DNA from: an uncultured Lachnospiraceae bacterium
GTDB lineage: Bacteria > Bacillota > Clostridia > Lachnospirales > Lachnospiraceae
NCBI GenBank assembly: GCA_910579685.1
Contig: CAJTVN010000022.1
Span: 1-64,000 of the forward strand
Length of the DNA stretch: 64,000 nt
Direction of reading: 5' to 3'
Shown here: positions 15,687 through 24,286 of the stretch, piece by piece
Numbering within the stretch: position 1 is the stretch's first letter
Layout of the letters: every line of letters starts with the position of its first letter
Translations under genes and position numbers: made by a program
Notes under the pieces: generated by a model
The model's input: only the letters and a program-made list of their open reading frames with translations
What the model was told of the DNA's origin: nothing
The model's database searches: none

Positions 15687-16535
15687 ATGGAAGTTATACT
15701 TGCAAAGAGTGCGGGCTTTTGCTTTGGGGTCAGACGCGCGGTGGAAAAGGTTTACGAACAGATCGGCTGCGGCAAAAAAATATATACCTTCGGGCCCATC
15801 ATTCACAATGAAGAGGTGGTCAGGGATCTGGAAGAGAAGGGTGTTGGCGTGATCGGGACGGAAAAAGAGCTTATGGCCCTTTCGGAGGGAACCGTTGTGA
15901 TCCGCTCCCACGGCGTCCCCAAACGGGTTTATGACATGATTGAACGCAGGGGACTGGAATGCGTGGACGCCACCTGCCCCTTTGTCAAACGGATCCACAA
16001 AATTGTGGAAAAGGAGAGCGGGGAGGGGAAACAGATCATTATTATCGGCAACGAAGGCCATCCGGAGGTGGAGGGGATTATGGGATGGTCAAAAACGCCT
16101 GCAGTGGTGGTCGGATCCGCCCTGGAAGCCGAAAATTTCGTCTGCAACGAAGGAAAATTACTGTGCGTCGTGTCTCAAACGACATTTAACTACAACAAAT
16201 TTAAAGAATTAGTTGAAATTTTTCACAAAAAAGGTTACAATGTTACTGTTGTTAATACTATCTGTAATGCAACGGAGGAAAGACAGACACAGGCTCGCGA
16301 GATTGCGGGCAGGGTTGATGCGATGATTGTAATAGGTGGAAAGCACAGCTCCAACACGCAGAAGCTGTATGAGATCTGTAAAGAGAGGTGTGCATCTACA
16401 TATTTTATACAGACACTGGATGATTTGCATTTGGAACTGCCTAAAACTGCTGCTCTGGTGGGTATTACTGCGGGGGCTTCCACCCCGAACAATATTATTG
16501 AGGAGGTTCAAAATCATGTCCGAATTAACTTTTGA
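15687..16535 (+). CDS. ispH: 4-hydroxy-3-methylbut-2-enyl diphosphate reductase
   Basis: The last enzyme of the MEP isoprenoid pathway: it reduces HMBPP to IPP and DMAPP with a [4Fe-4S] cluster. The three cluster cysteines are visible in AGFCFGVRRAVEKV, DATCPFVKRIHKIV and VNTICNATEERQTQA; HGVPK, EGHPEVEGIMGW, SSNTQKL and TAGASTPNNIIEEVQ are substrate-binding blocks. The 282 residues fit the family. ATG 15687 is preferred over the GTG two codons earlier because of GCGAGGTGG spacing. In several Clostridia ispH is fused to rpsA; here a TGA at 16533-16535 keeps them separate, but the last 20 bases overlap rpsA, whose ribosome-binding site lies inside ispH. Confidence 0.97.
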   Translation: MEVILAKSAGFCFGVRRAVEKVYEQIGCGKKIYTFGPIIHNEEVVRDLEEKGVGVIGTEKELMALSEGTVVIRSHGVPKRVYDMIERRGLECVDATCPFVKRIHKIVEKESGEGKQIIIIGNEGHPEVEGIMGWSKTPAVVVGSALEAENFVCNEGKLLCVVSQTTFNYNKFKELVEIFHKKGYNVTVVNTICNATEERQTQAREIAGRVDAMIVIGGKHSSNTQKLYEICKERCASTYFIQTLDDLHLELPKTAALVGITAGASTPNNIIEEVQNHVRINF

Positions 16536-17640
16536 ACAAATGTTGGAAGAATCATTAAAGACAATACATACAGGAGAGGTAGTTGAGGGTACGGTCATCG
16601 ATGTTAAGCCTGAAGAAATTATTCTTAACATTGGCTACAAGTCAGACGGTATTTTAACCAGAAGCGAGTATACCAATGAACCGGGCGTAAAACTGACCGA
16701 AGCGGTGAAGCCGGGTGACACGATGGAAGTCAAAGTCCTGAAGGTCAACGACGGAGAGGGACAAGTCCTTCTTACCTACAAGCGTCTGGCCGCAGACAGA
16801 GGAAACAAGAGAATTGAGGAAGCCTTTAACAATAAAGAAGTCCTGACAGCCAAAGTGACACAGGTGCTTGACGGCGGGCTTGGCGTGGTTGTGGATGAGA
16901 TCAGAGTTTTCATTCCCGCAAGCCTTGTTTCCGATACTTACGAAAAAGATCTCTCCAAGTATGCGGGACAGGATATTCAGTTTGTGATCAGTGAGTACAA
17001 TCCCAAGAGAAGAAGATACATTGGCGACCGCAGACAGCTCCTTATGGCAGAGAAGGCGGAGAAGCAGAGACAGCTTCTTGAGCGTATCGAGGTCGGCGAT
17101 GTGATGGAAGGTATCGTTAAGAATGTGACGGACTTCGGTGCGTTTATCGATATCGGCGGCGCAGACGGACTGCTTCATATCTCCGAGATGTCCTGGGGAC
17201 GTGTGGAGAATCCCAAAAAGGTATTCAAGGTTGGCGATCAGGTCAAAACTTTTATCAAGGAAATCAGTGGAACCAAGATTGCCCTGAGCCTTAAGTTTGA
17301 GGATGCAAATCCCTGGAAGAATGCCTCAGACAAGTATGCGGTAGGCAATGAGGTGACAGGCAGGGTTGCCCGTATGACGGATTTCGGTGCGTTTGTTGAG
17401 CTTGAACCCGGCGTGGATGCGCTGCTTCATGTCTCACAGATTTCCAAAGAGCATATAGAGAAGCCGGCTGACGTATTGAGCGTGGGACAGGAAGTCACCG
17501 CAAAGGTGGTTGACTTTAATGAAGCGGACAAGAAGATCAGCCTGAGCATCAAAGCGCTCAATAATTTTGAACCTGCAGGGAATGACAATGCGGATGAGGC
17601 GGTTTCCGTTGATATTGAGGCTGCCGGTGCAGGGGAATAA
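16516..17640 (+). CDS. rpsA: 30S ribosomal protein S1 (four S1 repeats)
   Basis: An RNA-binding protein that helps mRNA bind the 30S subunit. 374 residues carry four S1/OB repeats, at roughly 17-85, 105-170, 190-258 and 275-345; the last two are the most canonical (VTDFGAFIDIGGADGLLHIS and MTDFGAFVELEPGVDALLHV). Four repeats rather than six is usual in Bacillota. The C-terminus is a short acidic tail. ATG 16516 has AGGAGG eight bases upstream, within ispH, and the two genes overlap by 20 bases, so translation is probably coupled. A hairpin at 17679-17709 follows the gene. Confidence 0.95.
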   Translation: MSELTFEQMLEESLKTIHTGEVVEGTVIDVKPEEIILNIGYKSDGILTRSEYTNEPGVKLTEAVKPGDTMEVKVLKVNDGEGQVLLTYKRLAADRGNKRIEEAFNNKEVLTAKVTQVLDGGLGVVVDEIRVFIPASLVSDTYEKDLSKYAGQDIQFVISEYNPKRRRYIGDRRQLLMAEKAEKQRQLLERIEVGDVMEGIVKNVTDFGAFIDIGGADGLLHISEMSWGRVENPKKVFKVGDQVKTFIKEISGTKIALSLKFEDANPWKNASDKYAVGNEVTGRVARMTDFGAFVELEPGVDALLHVSQISKEHIEKPADVLSVGQEVTAKVVDFNEADKKISLSIKALNNFEPAGNDNADEAVSVDIEAAGAGE

Positions 17641-17678
17641 GGCGGATAAAGGATTAGCATAATTCAAGATATCATAAT

Positions 17679-17709
17679 AACAGGAAGTGCGCGATACGTA
17701 CTTCCTGTT
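17679..17709 (+). terminator. Hairpin after rpsA, possible terminator
   Basis: AACAGGAAGT (17679-17688) pairs with ACTTCCTGTT (17700-17709); outer bases extend the stem to about 13 pairs with one wobble. The downstream tail (GTTGTAAGG) is not a clean U-run, so termination may be partial, leaving read-through into the CheR gene. Confidence 0.5.
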
Positions 17710-17734
17710 GTTGTAAGGAGACAGTCAGGACGGT

Positions 17735-18526
17735 TTGCCTATGGGATATGACTATGAGGTTTTTAAAAGCGCAGTTTTGCAGCTGACCAAAATTGACTTA
17801 AATGCCTACAAGGAGAGTCAGATGAAGCGCAGAATCGATACCCTGATCGCCAAACACGGATATAAGGGGTATGAGGACTATGTGGGCGCGCTGCAGACAA
17901 ACAGGGAGAGATTTGAGGAATTTATCACCTATCTGACCATCAATGTATCTGAGTTTTACAGGGATCCGCCTCAGTGGGACTACTTGGACAAGTGTATTAT
18001 TCCGGGGCTTATCCGGCGGTTTGGCAGGAATCTGAAAATTTGGAGCGCTGCCTGCTCCACGGGCGACGAGCCCTATTCGCTTGTAATGGCCCTCTCGAAA
18101 CATATTCCGCTGCATATGATACGTATTGTGGCGACAGATCTTGACAGGCAGGTAATAGAGAAGGCAAAGGTGGGCCTGTACAGCGAAAAAAGTATTGCGG
18201 CAGTTCCCGTCGGTTTCAAAAACAAATATTTTACAAAGATCGGGCTTTCCTACCGTATATCGGATGAAATCAAGTCGAGAGTGGAGTTTCGGGAGCACAA
18301 CCTTCTGGAACAGAATTATGCTGCGGGATTTCATATGATTGTTTGCAGGAATGTATTGATTTATTTTACCGAGGAGGCGAAGACAGAAGTTTTCAGGAAG
18401 TTTTATTCTTCCCTTGTTCCCGGAGGCGTTCTTTTTATCGGAAGCGCTGAGCAGATGATCAATCATAAGCAGCTGGGATATGGCAGGGTGAGTTCGCTTT
18501 TCTATGAGAGGCCAAAGACGGTTTAG
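17735..18526 (+). CDS. CheR-type protein-glutamate O-methyltransferase
   Basis: Methylates glutamates of chemoreceptors with S-adenosylmethionine. 263 residues, normal length. The N-terminal helical CheR domain (~5-75) contains YKESQMKRRIDTLIAKHGYK; FITYLTINVSEFYRDPPQWD links to the SAM-binding domain with IWSAACSTGDEPYSLVMAL (~106-124), IVATDLDRQVIEKAK and FHMIVCRNVLIYF. Start is uncertain: AAGGAG at 17715-17720 suits a TTG at 17735 better than the ATG at 17741. No cheB or cheA lies nearby; a chemoreceptor gene is at 58 kb. A lone cheR after rpsA suggests it serves receptors encoded elsewhere. A bidirectional terminator follows. Confidence 0.88.
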   Translation: MPMGYDYEVFKSAVLQLTKIDLNAYKESQMKRRIDTLIAKHGYKGYEDYVGALQTNRERFEEFITYLTINVSEFYRDPPQWDYLDKCIIPGLIRRFGRNLKIWSAACSTGDEPYSLVMALSKHIPLHMIRIVATDLDRQVIEKAKVGLYSEKSIAAVPVGFKNKYFTKIGLSYRISDEIKSRVEFREHNLLEQNYAAGFHMIVCRNVLIYFTEEAKTEVFRKFYSSLVPGGVLFIGSAEQMINHKQLGYGRVSSLFYERPKTV

Positions 18527-18556
18527 CTGAAAAGCGGGGGGCTCGTGTGCATTTAT

Positions 18557-18593
18557 AAAAGCGCCGGCGTATAAAACGTCTGGCGCTTTTTTT
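18557..18593. terminator. Bidirectional intrinsic terminator
   Basis: AAAAGCGCC (18557-18565) pairs with GGCGCTTTT (18582-18590), followed by more T's. The A-run on the left gives a U-tail on the minus strand, so it can stop both the cheR-type gene and the convergent exonuclease gene. Confidence 0.8.
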
Positions 18594-18664
18594 GCGGTGC
18601 ACCCATATCCGGAAGCCTGCCGCAGGGGCAGCGTTCGGGCCGTGCGGCGCAAGATAAACTGTCT

Positions 18665-19768
18665 TTATGGCTGCGTGGCCATAACATTCAACACATGGCT
18701 GGCATAATCGGAAAACAGCTGCCGGTCTTTTTTGATTTCGTCCGTCAGCTCAAAAAACAGCTCGTTGCTCTTGTACTCCCTCTTAAAGAAAGGCTCCACC
18801 AGGATCTTCCACTGGGGAAGATAACTGGAAAATTTGCGGGTATAGCAGGTGGAAGCGCCTGCCTGTTCCCGATATTCCCGGTCAACAAAGGAGGCGATGG
18901 ATTTGTGCATGGCGATATCCTCTGTTGGAAGATAATAGTAATCTTTATAGTTGGCGTAAAAATATTTGAGCTCCTCCTCGTAGATCGGTATGATGAGAGT
19001 GCCTTCATGTCCTTCTCCCTTAAAATGACAGCCCTTTCCCATGGCAGTGATGGAAACCGGGAGAGCGGAGGAAAAAATCAGCTTCATCAAAAGCTCCCTG
19101 CGAGGGATTCCGTGAATATCATTGTAATAATTGGCTTGTACCTTGCGGGCCTTTAAACTGTTATTGAACAGATCATAATAGGACAGAATGGGAAGGATTT
19201 CCAGCATTCCCTTCATATCGTCCGAGTTGTGCAGAAGCAGGGTATGATACAGGGTATAATCGCGGGAAGAGAGATAATCCTGATAGACATGGATCAGCTC
19301 GCCTCCGGTATACTTGTCTTCCCTGGCAATATTCAGGAAATATTCAATGGTCTTCAGCTTGCAGTTGGGAAGCTTGAGGAAATTTTTGTAGGGAGAAATT
19401 CTGCGGTAGATATCAATTCCCTCAAAACCGTTAAAGCTGTAGGGAAGCTCGTAGGCGATCACCTTCTGCTTCAAATAGGGAAGGTCAAAAGCGTTCCCGT
19501 TGTAATGGATTAAATAGGAAAACTCCCTGGCAAAAGAAAAGAATGCCTTTAAGAGTTCCGGCTCTTCCTCGGAGGATTGGGCAAACCACTGCTTGATGTG
19601 CCAGTTACCCTCCCTGAAAAAAGCGCATCCGATCAGGTAAAGCTGTGAGCTGGCAGGAGTAAAACCCGTGGTTTCAATATCTAAAAATAAAATCTGATCT
19701 AAGGGAGCCAGACGCTCTAATGGGTATGTTAAAGTAAAGTTGTTTAAAATCGTTTCTTCAATCTTCAT
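18665..19768 (-). CDS. Ribonuclease H-like exonuclease, YprB type
   Basis: A 367-residue protein. Residues ~24-180 form a DEDD-type RNase H-like exonuclease fold: ILFLDIETTGFTPASSQLYL (catalytic Asp and Glu), FSYLIHYNGNAFDLPYLKQK (second Asp region) and LLHNSDDMKGMLEIL (last Asp). The C-terminal half is alpha-helical and of unknown role. This matches YprB of Bacillota, a predicted nuclease with no settled substrate. Start ATG at 19768 is chosen because AAGGAGGC lies six bases upstream; the frame is open further upstream but without a ribosome-binding site. Transcribed opposite to its neighbours, divergent from the GH25 gene. Confidence 0.85.
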   Translation of the reverse strand: MKIEETILNNFTLTYPLERLAPLDQILFLDIETTGFTPASSQLYLIGCAFFREGNWHIKQWFAQSSEEEPELLKAFFSFAREFSYLIHYNGNAFDLPYLKQKVIAYELPYSFNGFEGIDIYRRISPYKNFLKLPNCKLKTIEYFLNIAREDKYTGGELIHVYQDYLSSRDYTLYHTLLLHNSDDMKGMLEILPILSYYDLFNNSLKARKVQANYYNDIHGIPRRELLMKLIFSSALPVSITAMGKGCHFKGEGHEGTLIIPIYEEELKYFYANYKDYYYLPTEDIAMHKSIASFVDREYREQAGASTCYTRKFSSYLPQWKILVEPFFKREYKSNELFFELTDEIKKDRQLFSDYASHVLNVMATQP

Positions 19769-19786
19769 AGGAGCCTCCTTATACCT

Positions 19787-19800
19787 ATTTAGTGTAGCAT
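19787..19800 (-). promoter_or_regulatory. Extended -10 promoter for the YprB-type gene
   Basis: On the minus strand TGCTACACT (plus-strand AGTGTAGCA at 19791-19799) is a TGN-TACACT extended -10 element, lying about 25 bases before the start codon at 19768. The -35 region is weak, as is common with extended -10 promoters. Confidence 0.4.
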
Positions 19801-19904
19801 ACTTTTTCCATTTACAGTAGTATTTTCGACAAAAAAATTCTCTTCCAAAGATACGGTTCTTGTTATATAATCTAAGAAGAAAAAGACGAAAGAAAGGTTT
19901 GATC

Positions 19905-21005
19905 ATGGAAAACAGCAGATTAAAGAGAAAACGAAGAAAACAGCGCATCAGCTTATTTACAAATATTATCTTTTGTATCATCACGCTTGCGTCACTGACC
20001 GGCTGCATCATACTCCTTCTCAATAATTATGCATTGAGAAATGAGTCGAAGGAGGCGATGGCGCAGGTCTCGCAGCTGGAGGCGTATCAGGAAAACTATG
20101 TTTATTCCCAATCGGATCTTGACGCCTATGTGGAGGAGGCAAGAATAGACGCAAGAGAAGAGGAGCGGAAGCTGTTTCTCGATGAACTGAAAGCGAAAAT
20201 GAGCGGGAGCAGTACGGCTACGGCCATGCTCCGGGATTTTTTTACGGAGGATGTGGTGGTTTATGCCGATAATGAATACCATTTTTTTCCCATATCGGAT
20301 CAGTTAAAAAAGCATACATATGTATACGATAATTTTATACAGCTGGAAAACGGACAGATTGAATATGTCAATGATCTGGATGAGGTGGTCTCCAGAAAGG
20401 GGATTGACGTTTCCAGATATCAGGGAAAGATTGACTGGGAGAAGGTGGCATCCGACGGGGTGGAGTACGCTTTTATCCGGGCCGGAATCCGGGGCACCAC
20501 GGAGGGAAAGCTCATGGAGGACGACCGGTTCGCAGATAATATAGAGGGTGCGATTGATAACGATATCCATGCCGGGATCTATTTCTTTACCCAGGCTCTG
20601 ACGAAAGAGGAGGCCGTGGATGAGGCGGAGTTTGTCCTTGAACTGATCGAACCCTACAAGATCACTTATCCCGTTGTGATTGATCTGGAGGAAGTGACAA
20701 GCGAGGATGCGAGAACGGCGGATCTGACGAAGGAGGAATACACCCAAAACTGTATTGCCTTTTGTGAGACCATTAAGGCAGCCGGCTATACGCCGATGAT
20801 TTACGGCAATCTCAAAACTTTTATGATTATGCTGGACATGGAGCAGCTGGAGGATTACGAAAAGTGGTTTGCCTACTATAATGCACCGGTCTATTTTCCC
20901 TATGATTTCAGTATATGGCAGTATTCCTCAAAAGGCTCTGTGAGAGGAATCGATGAGGATGTGGATCTGAATATCTGTATGAAGGATTTTGTGAAGAAGG
21001 ACTAG
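19905..21005 (+). CDS. Membrane-anchored glycoside hydrolase family 25 (lysozyme-like)
   Basis: A 366-residue protein predicted to cut the glycan strand of peptidoglycan (muramidase). A basic N-terminus (KRKRRKQR) precedes one membrane segment (~residues 17-38, ending GCIILLLNNY), then a predicted coiled-coil stretch (~45-95), then the GH25 domain (~165-365): RKGIDVSRYQGKIDWEKVAS with the family Asp, YAFIRAG, IYFFTQALTKEEAVDEAEF, and the catalytic acidic pair in YPVVIDLEEV; FSIWQYSSKG is the C-terminal strand. The start at 19905 follows AAAGG; a -10 TATAAT lies at 19866-19871. It stands alone, so it is probably a signal-anchored wall-remodelling enzyme rather than a phage endolysin; no holin is nearby. 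Confidence 0.85.
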   Translation: MENSRLKRKRRKQRISLFTNIIFCIITLASLTGCIILLLNNYALRNESKEAMAQVSQLEAYQENYVYSQSDLDAYVEEARIDAREEERKLFLDELKAKMSGSSTATAMLRDFFTEDVVVYADNEYHFFPISDQLKKHTYVYDNFIQLENGQIEYVNDLDEVVSRKGIDVSRYQGKIDWEKVASDGVEYAFIRAGIRGTTEGKLMEDDRFADNIEGAIDNDIHAGIYFFTQALTKEEAVDEAEFVLELIEPYKITYPVVIDLEEVTSEDARTADLTKEEYTQNCIAFCETIKAAGYTPMIYGNLKTFMIMLDMEQLEDYEKWFAYYNAPVYFPYDFSIWQYSSKGSVRGIDEDVDLNICMKDFVKKD

Positions 21006-21046
21006 CGGATTTCGGATGGCTGCAGAAAGAAACGGGTGATTGCAAT

Positions 21047-21892
21047 ATGGGAGAGAGGGGAAGCTTTGTAAGGAGCGGGTACCTGACCGAAAAGTTCCGT
21101 CTGTTTCACTTAAAGGACAGGGAGCCCAGGGAATATGAATATCATTATCATGATTTCCACAAGCTGATATGGTTTATTTCCGGAAAGGTGGAATACCACA
21201 TAGAAGGGAAGGCCTATCATCTGGAGCCCCACGATATTCTACTGATCAGCAGAGGGCAGATCCACAAACCCTTTATCGGGACGGAGGAGCCCTATGAGCG
21301 GTATGTGTTCTATATTTCGGAGGAATACCTCGACGAGCATTCGGAGAAGGAGAGCGAGCTGAATCTCTGTTTTCAGATGGCTGATACGGAGGAGAGCAGC
21401 GTTCTGCGGCTCTCCCCCTCTGACAGCGGCCTTTTGTTTGAGACGGTGAAGCTTCTTGAACAGACGGGGCAAAAGCCTGACTATGCGGAGGAAATGTACA
21501 GACGGATCCTGTTCCTTAAGCTTCTCATTGAACTGAACCGATGCTGTGTGCGCAGTCGGGAGGTGTTTCACAAGACCGCCAGGTATGACAAGAAGATTGT
21601 GGAGATGATTCATTATATCAATGATCATCTGGACGGAGACTTGTCCATAGAAAACCTCTCAGCCTGCTTTTATCTGAGCAAATACCATATGATGCGCAAA
21701 TTTAAGGAGGAAACCGGCTATTCCATGCACCAGTATATTCTGGAAAAAAGAATTCTGGCCGCAAGGAATCTGATTCTTTCCGGAATGCCTGCGACCTGCG
21801 CCTGTATGGAATGCGGGTTCAGGGATTATTCCACTTTCAGCCGGGCCTATAAAAAAGTGCTGCATGCGCTTCCTTCGGATGCGGAGGCGTGA
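21047..21892 (+). CDS. AraC family transcriptional regulator with cupin domain
   Basis: A 281-residue regulator. Residues ~25-110 form a cupin-like ligand domain (YHDFHKLIWFISGKVEYHIE, LEPHDILLISRGQIHKPFIG), and residues ~180-280 two AraC helix-turn-helix motifs (LDGDLSIENLSACFYLSKYH, MMRKFKEETGYSMHQYILEK, and MECGFRDYSTFSRAYKK). Such proteins usually sense a sugar or other small molecule and activate transport or catabolic genes, but no such genes adjoin. The ribosome-binding site before ATG 21047 is weak (GGTGATTGCA). It ends shortly before the ylxM promoter at 21923. Confidence 0.88.
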   Translation: MGERGSFVRSGYLTEKFRLFHLKDREPREYEYHYHDFHKLIWFISGKVEYHIEGKAYHLEPHDILLISRGQIHKPFIGTEEPYERYVFYISEEYLDEHSEKESELNLCFQMADTEESSVLRLSPSDSGLLFETVKLLEQTGQKPDYAEEMYRRILFLKLLIELNRCCVRSREVFHKTARYDKKIVEMIHYINDHLDGDLSIENLSACFYLSKYHMMRKFKEETGYSMHQYILEKRILAARNLILSGMPATCACMECGFRDYSTFSRAYKKVLHALPSDAEA

Positions 21893-21922
21893 GAAAAATG
21901 TGGAGGTGTAAAGAAAAAATAC

Positions 21923-21951
21923 TTGACACCCCCTTTTTTTTGTTGTATTCT
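21923..21951 (+). promoter_or_regulatory. Sigma-A promoter of ylxM-ffh
   Basis: TTGACA (21923-21928), a 17-base spacer rich in pyrimidines, and TATTCT (21946-21951): a near-consensus vegetative promoter. The start codon of ylxM follows 17 bases later, so the leader is very short. Confidence 0.75.
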
Positions 21952-21967
21952 ACCTAAGGTGATTGCA

Positions 21968-22309
21968 ATGGAGAAAATCGTTGAACAGGGGCTTTTGTTT
22001 GATTTCTACGGAGAACTGCTGACAGATCATCAGAAGAGGGTCTACCGGGATGCCGTATTTGAGGATATGTCTCTTGGTGAAATTGCGCAGGAATATGGAA
22101 TCAGCAGGCAGGGGGTTCACGATCTGATCAGGCGCTGCAACAATTCCCTGCAGGAGTATGAGGACAAACTGCATCTGGTATCGAGATTTATGAAGATCAG
22201 GACCAAAATCAAGGAGATTGACTCCCTTGCGGAGGATGCGGAGCTCTCCCGAAGGGAGCTTGCGGAAGGGATCCGACGCATATCCGGACAGATATTGGAG
22301 GAATTATAG
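21968..22309 (+). CDS. ylxM: YlxM/p13-like helix-turn-helix protein
   Basis: A 113-residue cytoplasmic protein with a sigma-70 region 4-like HTH (DMSLGEIAQEYGISRQGVHD, residues ~38-57) and a helical C-terminus. YlxM is encoded immediately before ffh in many Bacillota and is thought to modulate the signal recognition particle. ATG 21968 has AAGGTG upstream. It ends 10 bases before ffh and shares its promoter. Length and order match the family, so confidence is high despite the short sequence. Confidence 0.92.
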   Translation: MEKIVEQGLLFDFYGELLTDHQKRVYRDAVFEDMSLGEIAQEYGISRQGVHDLIRRCNNSLQEYEDKLHLVSRFMKIRTKIKEIDSLAEDAELSRRELAEGIRRISGQILEEL

Positions 22310-22319
22310 AGGTATCCAA

Positions 22320-23675
22320 ATGGCATTTGAGAGTTTAACAGAAAAGCTTCAGAATGTATTCAAGAATCTGCGGAGCAAAGGCCGGCTGACCGAAGAGGAT
22401 GTAAAGACAGCCCTCAAAGAGGTGAAGATGGCCCTTCTGGAAGCGGATGTGAACTTCAAGGTGGTTAAGCAGTTCATAAAAGCGGTGGAGGAGAGAGCCG
22501 TTGGTGCGGATGTGATGAACGGCCTCAATCCCGGACAGATGGTGATCAAAATCGTAAACGAAGAGATGATCGCCCTGATGGGTTCGGAGACTACGGAAAT
22601 CAGGATGCAGCCCGGCAAAGCGATCACGGTCATCATGATGTGCGGCCTTCAGGGTGCGGGTAAGACGACCACCACGGCAAAGATTGCGGGAAAGCTCACT
22701 CTGAAAGGGAAAAAACCGCTTCTTGTGGCCTGCGACGTATACAGACCAGCAGCAATTAAGCAGCTGCAGATCAACGGCGAGAAGCAGAAGGTCGATGTTT
22801 TTTCCATGGGAGACAGCCAGAATCCTGTGGATATCGCAAAGGCATCCCTGGAACATGCCAGGAAAGGCGGCCACAACGTGGTTATTCTGGATACGGCGGG
22901 ACGCCTTCACATTGACGAAGAGATGATGACGGAGCTTAAAAATATCAAGAACCATGTGGAAGTCCATCAGACACTCCTGGTGGTGGATGCCATGACCGGT
23001 CAGGATGCGGTCACGGTGGCAAAGGATTTCGATGAGAAGGTCGGCATTGACGGAGTTGTTTTGTCGAAGATGGACGGCGATACCAGGGGCGGTGCGGCGC
23101 TTTCCGTGAAAGCGGTTACGGGCAAACCGATTCTCTATGTCGGCATGGGCGAAAAGCTTTCTGATCTGGAACAATTTTATCCGGACCGTATGGCCGGGCG
23201 GATTCTCGGAATGGGGGATGTGCTTTCCCTGATTGAGAAGGCCCAGGAAAACATCTCCATTGACGAGGATAAGGAAAAAGAGATGGCTGCCCGGATGAAG
23301 AAGGGCAAGTTTGACTTTGAGGATTTTCTGGAGAGCATGAAGCAGATGCGCAACATGGGAGGCCTTGCCAGCATTCTGGGTATGATGCCCGGGATGGGTA
23401 AGCAGCTGGGGGATATTGAATCCATGATTGACGAAAAGCAGCTGGCCCGGACGGAGGCGATTGTTCTTAGCATGACGCCTGCGGAGCGCAAGAACCCAAA
23501 GCTCTTAAATCCCAGCAGAAAGCACAGGATTGCAAGAGGGGCTGGTGTGGATATTGCGGTAGTGAACCGTTTTATCAAACAGTTTGAGCAGTCCCAGAAA
23601 ATGATGAAGCAGATGCCTGGGCTTATGGGTGGCAGGAAAAGGCGGGGCCTGGGAGGAATGCGTTTTCCGTTCTGA
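22320..23675 (+). CDS. ffh: Signal recognition particle protein Ffh
   Basis: The SRP GTPase that binds signal sequences of nascent membrane and secreted proteins and delivers the ribosome to FtsY. 451 residues. The N domain (1-~90), then the G domain with P-loop GLQGAGKTTTTAKIAG (~107-122), DVYRPAAIKQL, DTAGRLHIDEE (G3), SKMDGDTRGGAALS (G4 and SRP insertion), and the methionine-rich M domain from ~295 (MKQMRNMGGLASILGMMPGM, NPSRKHRIARGAG RNA-binding motif, C-terminal Met-rich tail). ATG 22320 follows GAGG. The next gene is rpsP, in the order conserved across Bacillota. Confidence 0.98.
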   Translation: MAFESLTEKLQNVFKNLRSKGRLTEEDVKTALKEVKMALLEADVNFKVVKQFIKAVEERAVGADVMNGLNPGQMVIKIVNEEMIALMGSETTEIRMQPGKAITVIMMCGLQGAGKTTTTAKIAGKLTLKGKKPLLVACDVYRPAAIKQLQINGEKQKVDVFSMGDSQNPVDIAKASLEHARKGGHNVVILDTAGRLHIDEEMMTELKNIKNHVEVHQTLLVVDAMTGQDAVTVAKDFDEKVGIDGVVLSKMDGDTRGGAALSVKAVTGKPILYVGMGEKLSDLEQFYPDRMAGRILGMGDVLSLIEKAQENISIDEDKEKEMAARMKKGKFDFEDFLESMKQMRNMGGLASILGMMPGMGKQLGDIESMIDEKQLARTEAIVLSMTPAERKNPKLLNPSRKHRIARGAGVDIAVVNRFIKQFEQSQKMMKQMPGLMGGRKRRGLGGMRFPF

Positions 23676-23722
23676 GTTTTCCCGACAGAATACAGGCGGA
23701 TTTGTATCTGTATAACAATGTG

Positions 23723-23748
23723 ATATTTGGAATTTTAATTCAAATATA
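23723..23748 (+). promoter_or_regulatory. AT-rich inverted repeat before rpsP
   Basis: ATATTTGGAATT (23723-23734) pairs with AATTCAAATAT (23737-23747) with one bulged G. It is followed by AT-rich DNA with several -10-like hexamers (TATATTATAAT). It could be a weak terminator after ffh, a promoter region for rpsP, or both. Confidence 0.35.
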
Positions 23749-23775
23749 TATTATAATTTTGCGGAGGTGAAAAAA

Positions 23776-24021
23776 ATGGCAGTAAAAATCAGATTGAGAA
23801 GAATGGGTCAGAAGAAAGTTCCTTTCTATAGAATCGTGGTAGCGGATTCCAGATCACCCAGGGATGGCAGATGCATTGAGGAGATTGGAACTTATGATCC
23901 CAACACAGATCCCAGTACTTTCAAGGTAAATGAGGAACTGGCTAAAAAGTGGTTGGCAAATGGAGCACAGCCTACGGAAGTTGTCAGCAAGATTTTTAAA
24001 TTGGCAGGCATTTCAAAATAA
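23776..24021 (+). CDS. rpsP: 30S ribosomal protein S16
   Basis: 81-residue structural protein of the 30S subunit ([38 protein letters not shown]), full length for the family. GGAGGTG precedes ATG 23776. It heads the conserved rpsP-khpA-rimM-trmD-rplS series. Confidence 0.98.
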   Translation: MAVKIRLRRMGQKKVPFYRIVVADSRSPRDGRCIEEIGTYDPNTDPSTFKVNEELAKKWLANGAQPTEVVSKIFKLAGISK

Positions 24022-24051
24022 GGACAGTTGACAGCTCATAGGAGGTAAACT

Positions 24052-24279
24052 ATGAAGGAATTAGTTGAAGTGATTGCGAAGGCACTTGTTGAGCATCCGG
24101 ATGAAGTGATTGTGACGGAAAAAGAAGAGGGAAAACACCTTACCGTTGAGCTTCATGTGGCTGCATCCGATATGGGGAAAGTGATCGGAAAACAGGGCCG
24201 GATTGCCAAGGCAATACGTTCCGTGGTGAAGGCGGCTTCGTCGAAGGACAACAGGAAAGTAGATGTGGAAATCGTCTGA
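24052..24279 (+). CDS. khpA: KH-domain RNA-binding protein KhpA (YlqC)
   Basis: A 75-residue single KH-domain protein with the [20 protein letters not shown] motif (GxxG loop, residues ~43-62). In Bacillota KhpA pairs with KhpB (Jag/EloR) and influences cell elongation, division and sRNA stability. RBS AGGAGG precedes ATG 24052. Its position between rpsP and rimM is conserved. A 15-bp perfect inverted repeat follows it. Confidence 0.95.
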   Translation: MKELVEVIAKALVEHPDEVIVTEKEEGKHLTVELHVAASDMGKVIGKQGRIAKAIRSVVKAASSKDNRKVDVEIV

Positions 24280-24286
24280 GGTTAAC

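Noticed and set aside
16336..16515. Upstream in-frame extension of rpsA inside ispH
   Set aside because: The frame is open, but the canonical S1 start with AGGAGG is at 16516, and the extension only repeats ispH in another frame.
19905..21005. GH25 gene as part of a prophage lysis module
   Set aside because: It has an N-terminal membrane anchor, and no holin, tail or integrase genes are near; it fits a host wall-remodelling enzyme better.
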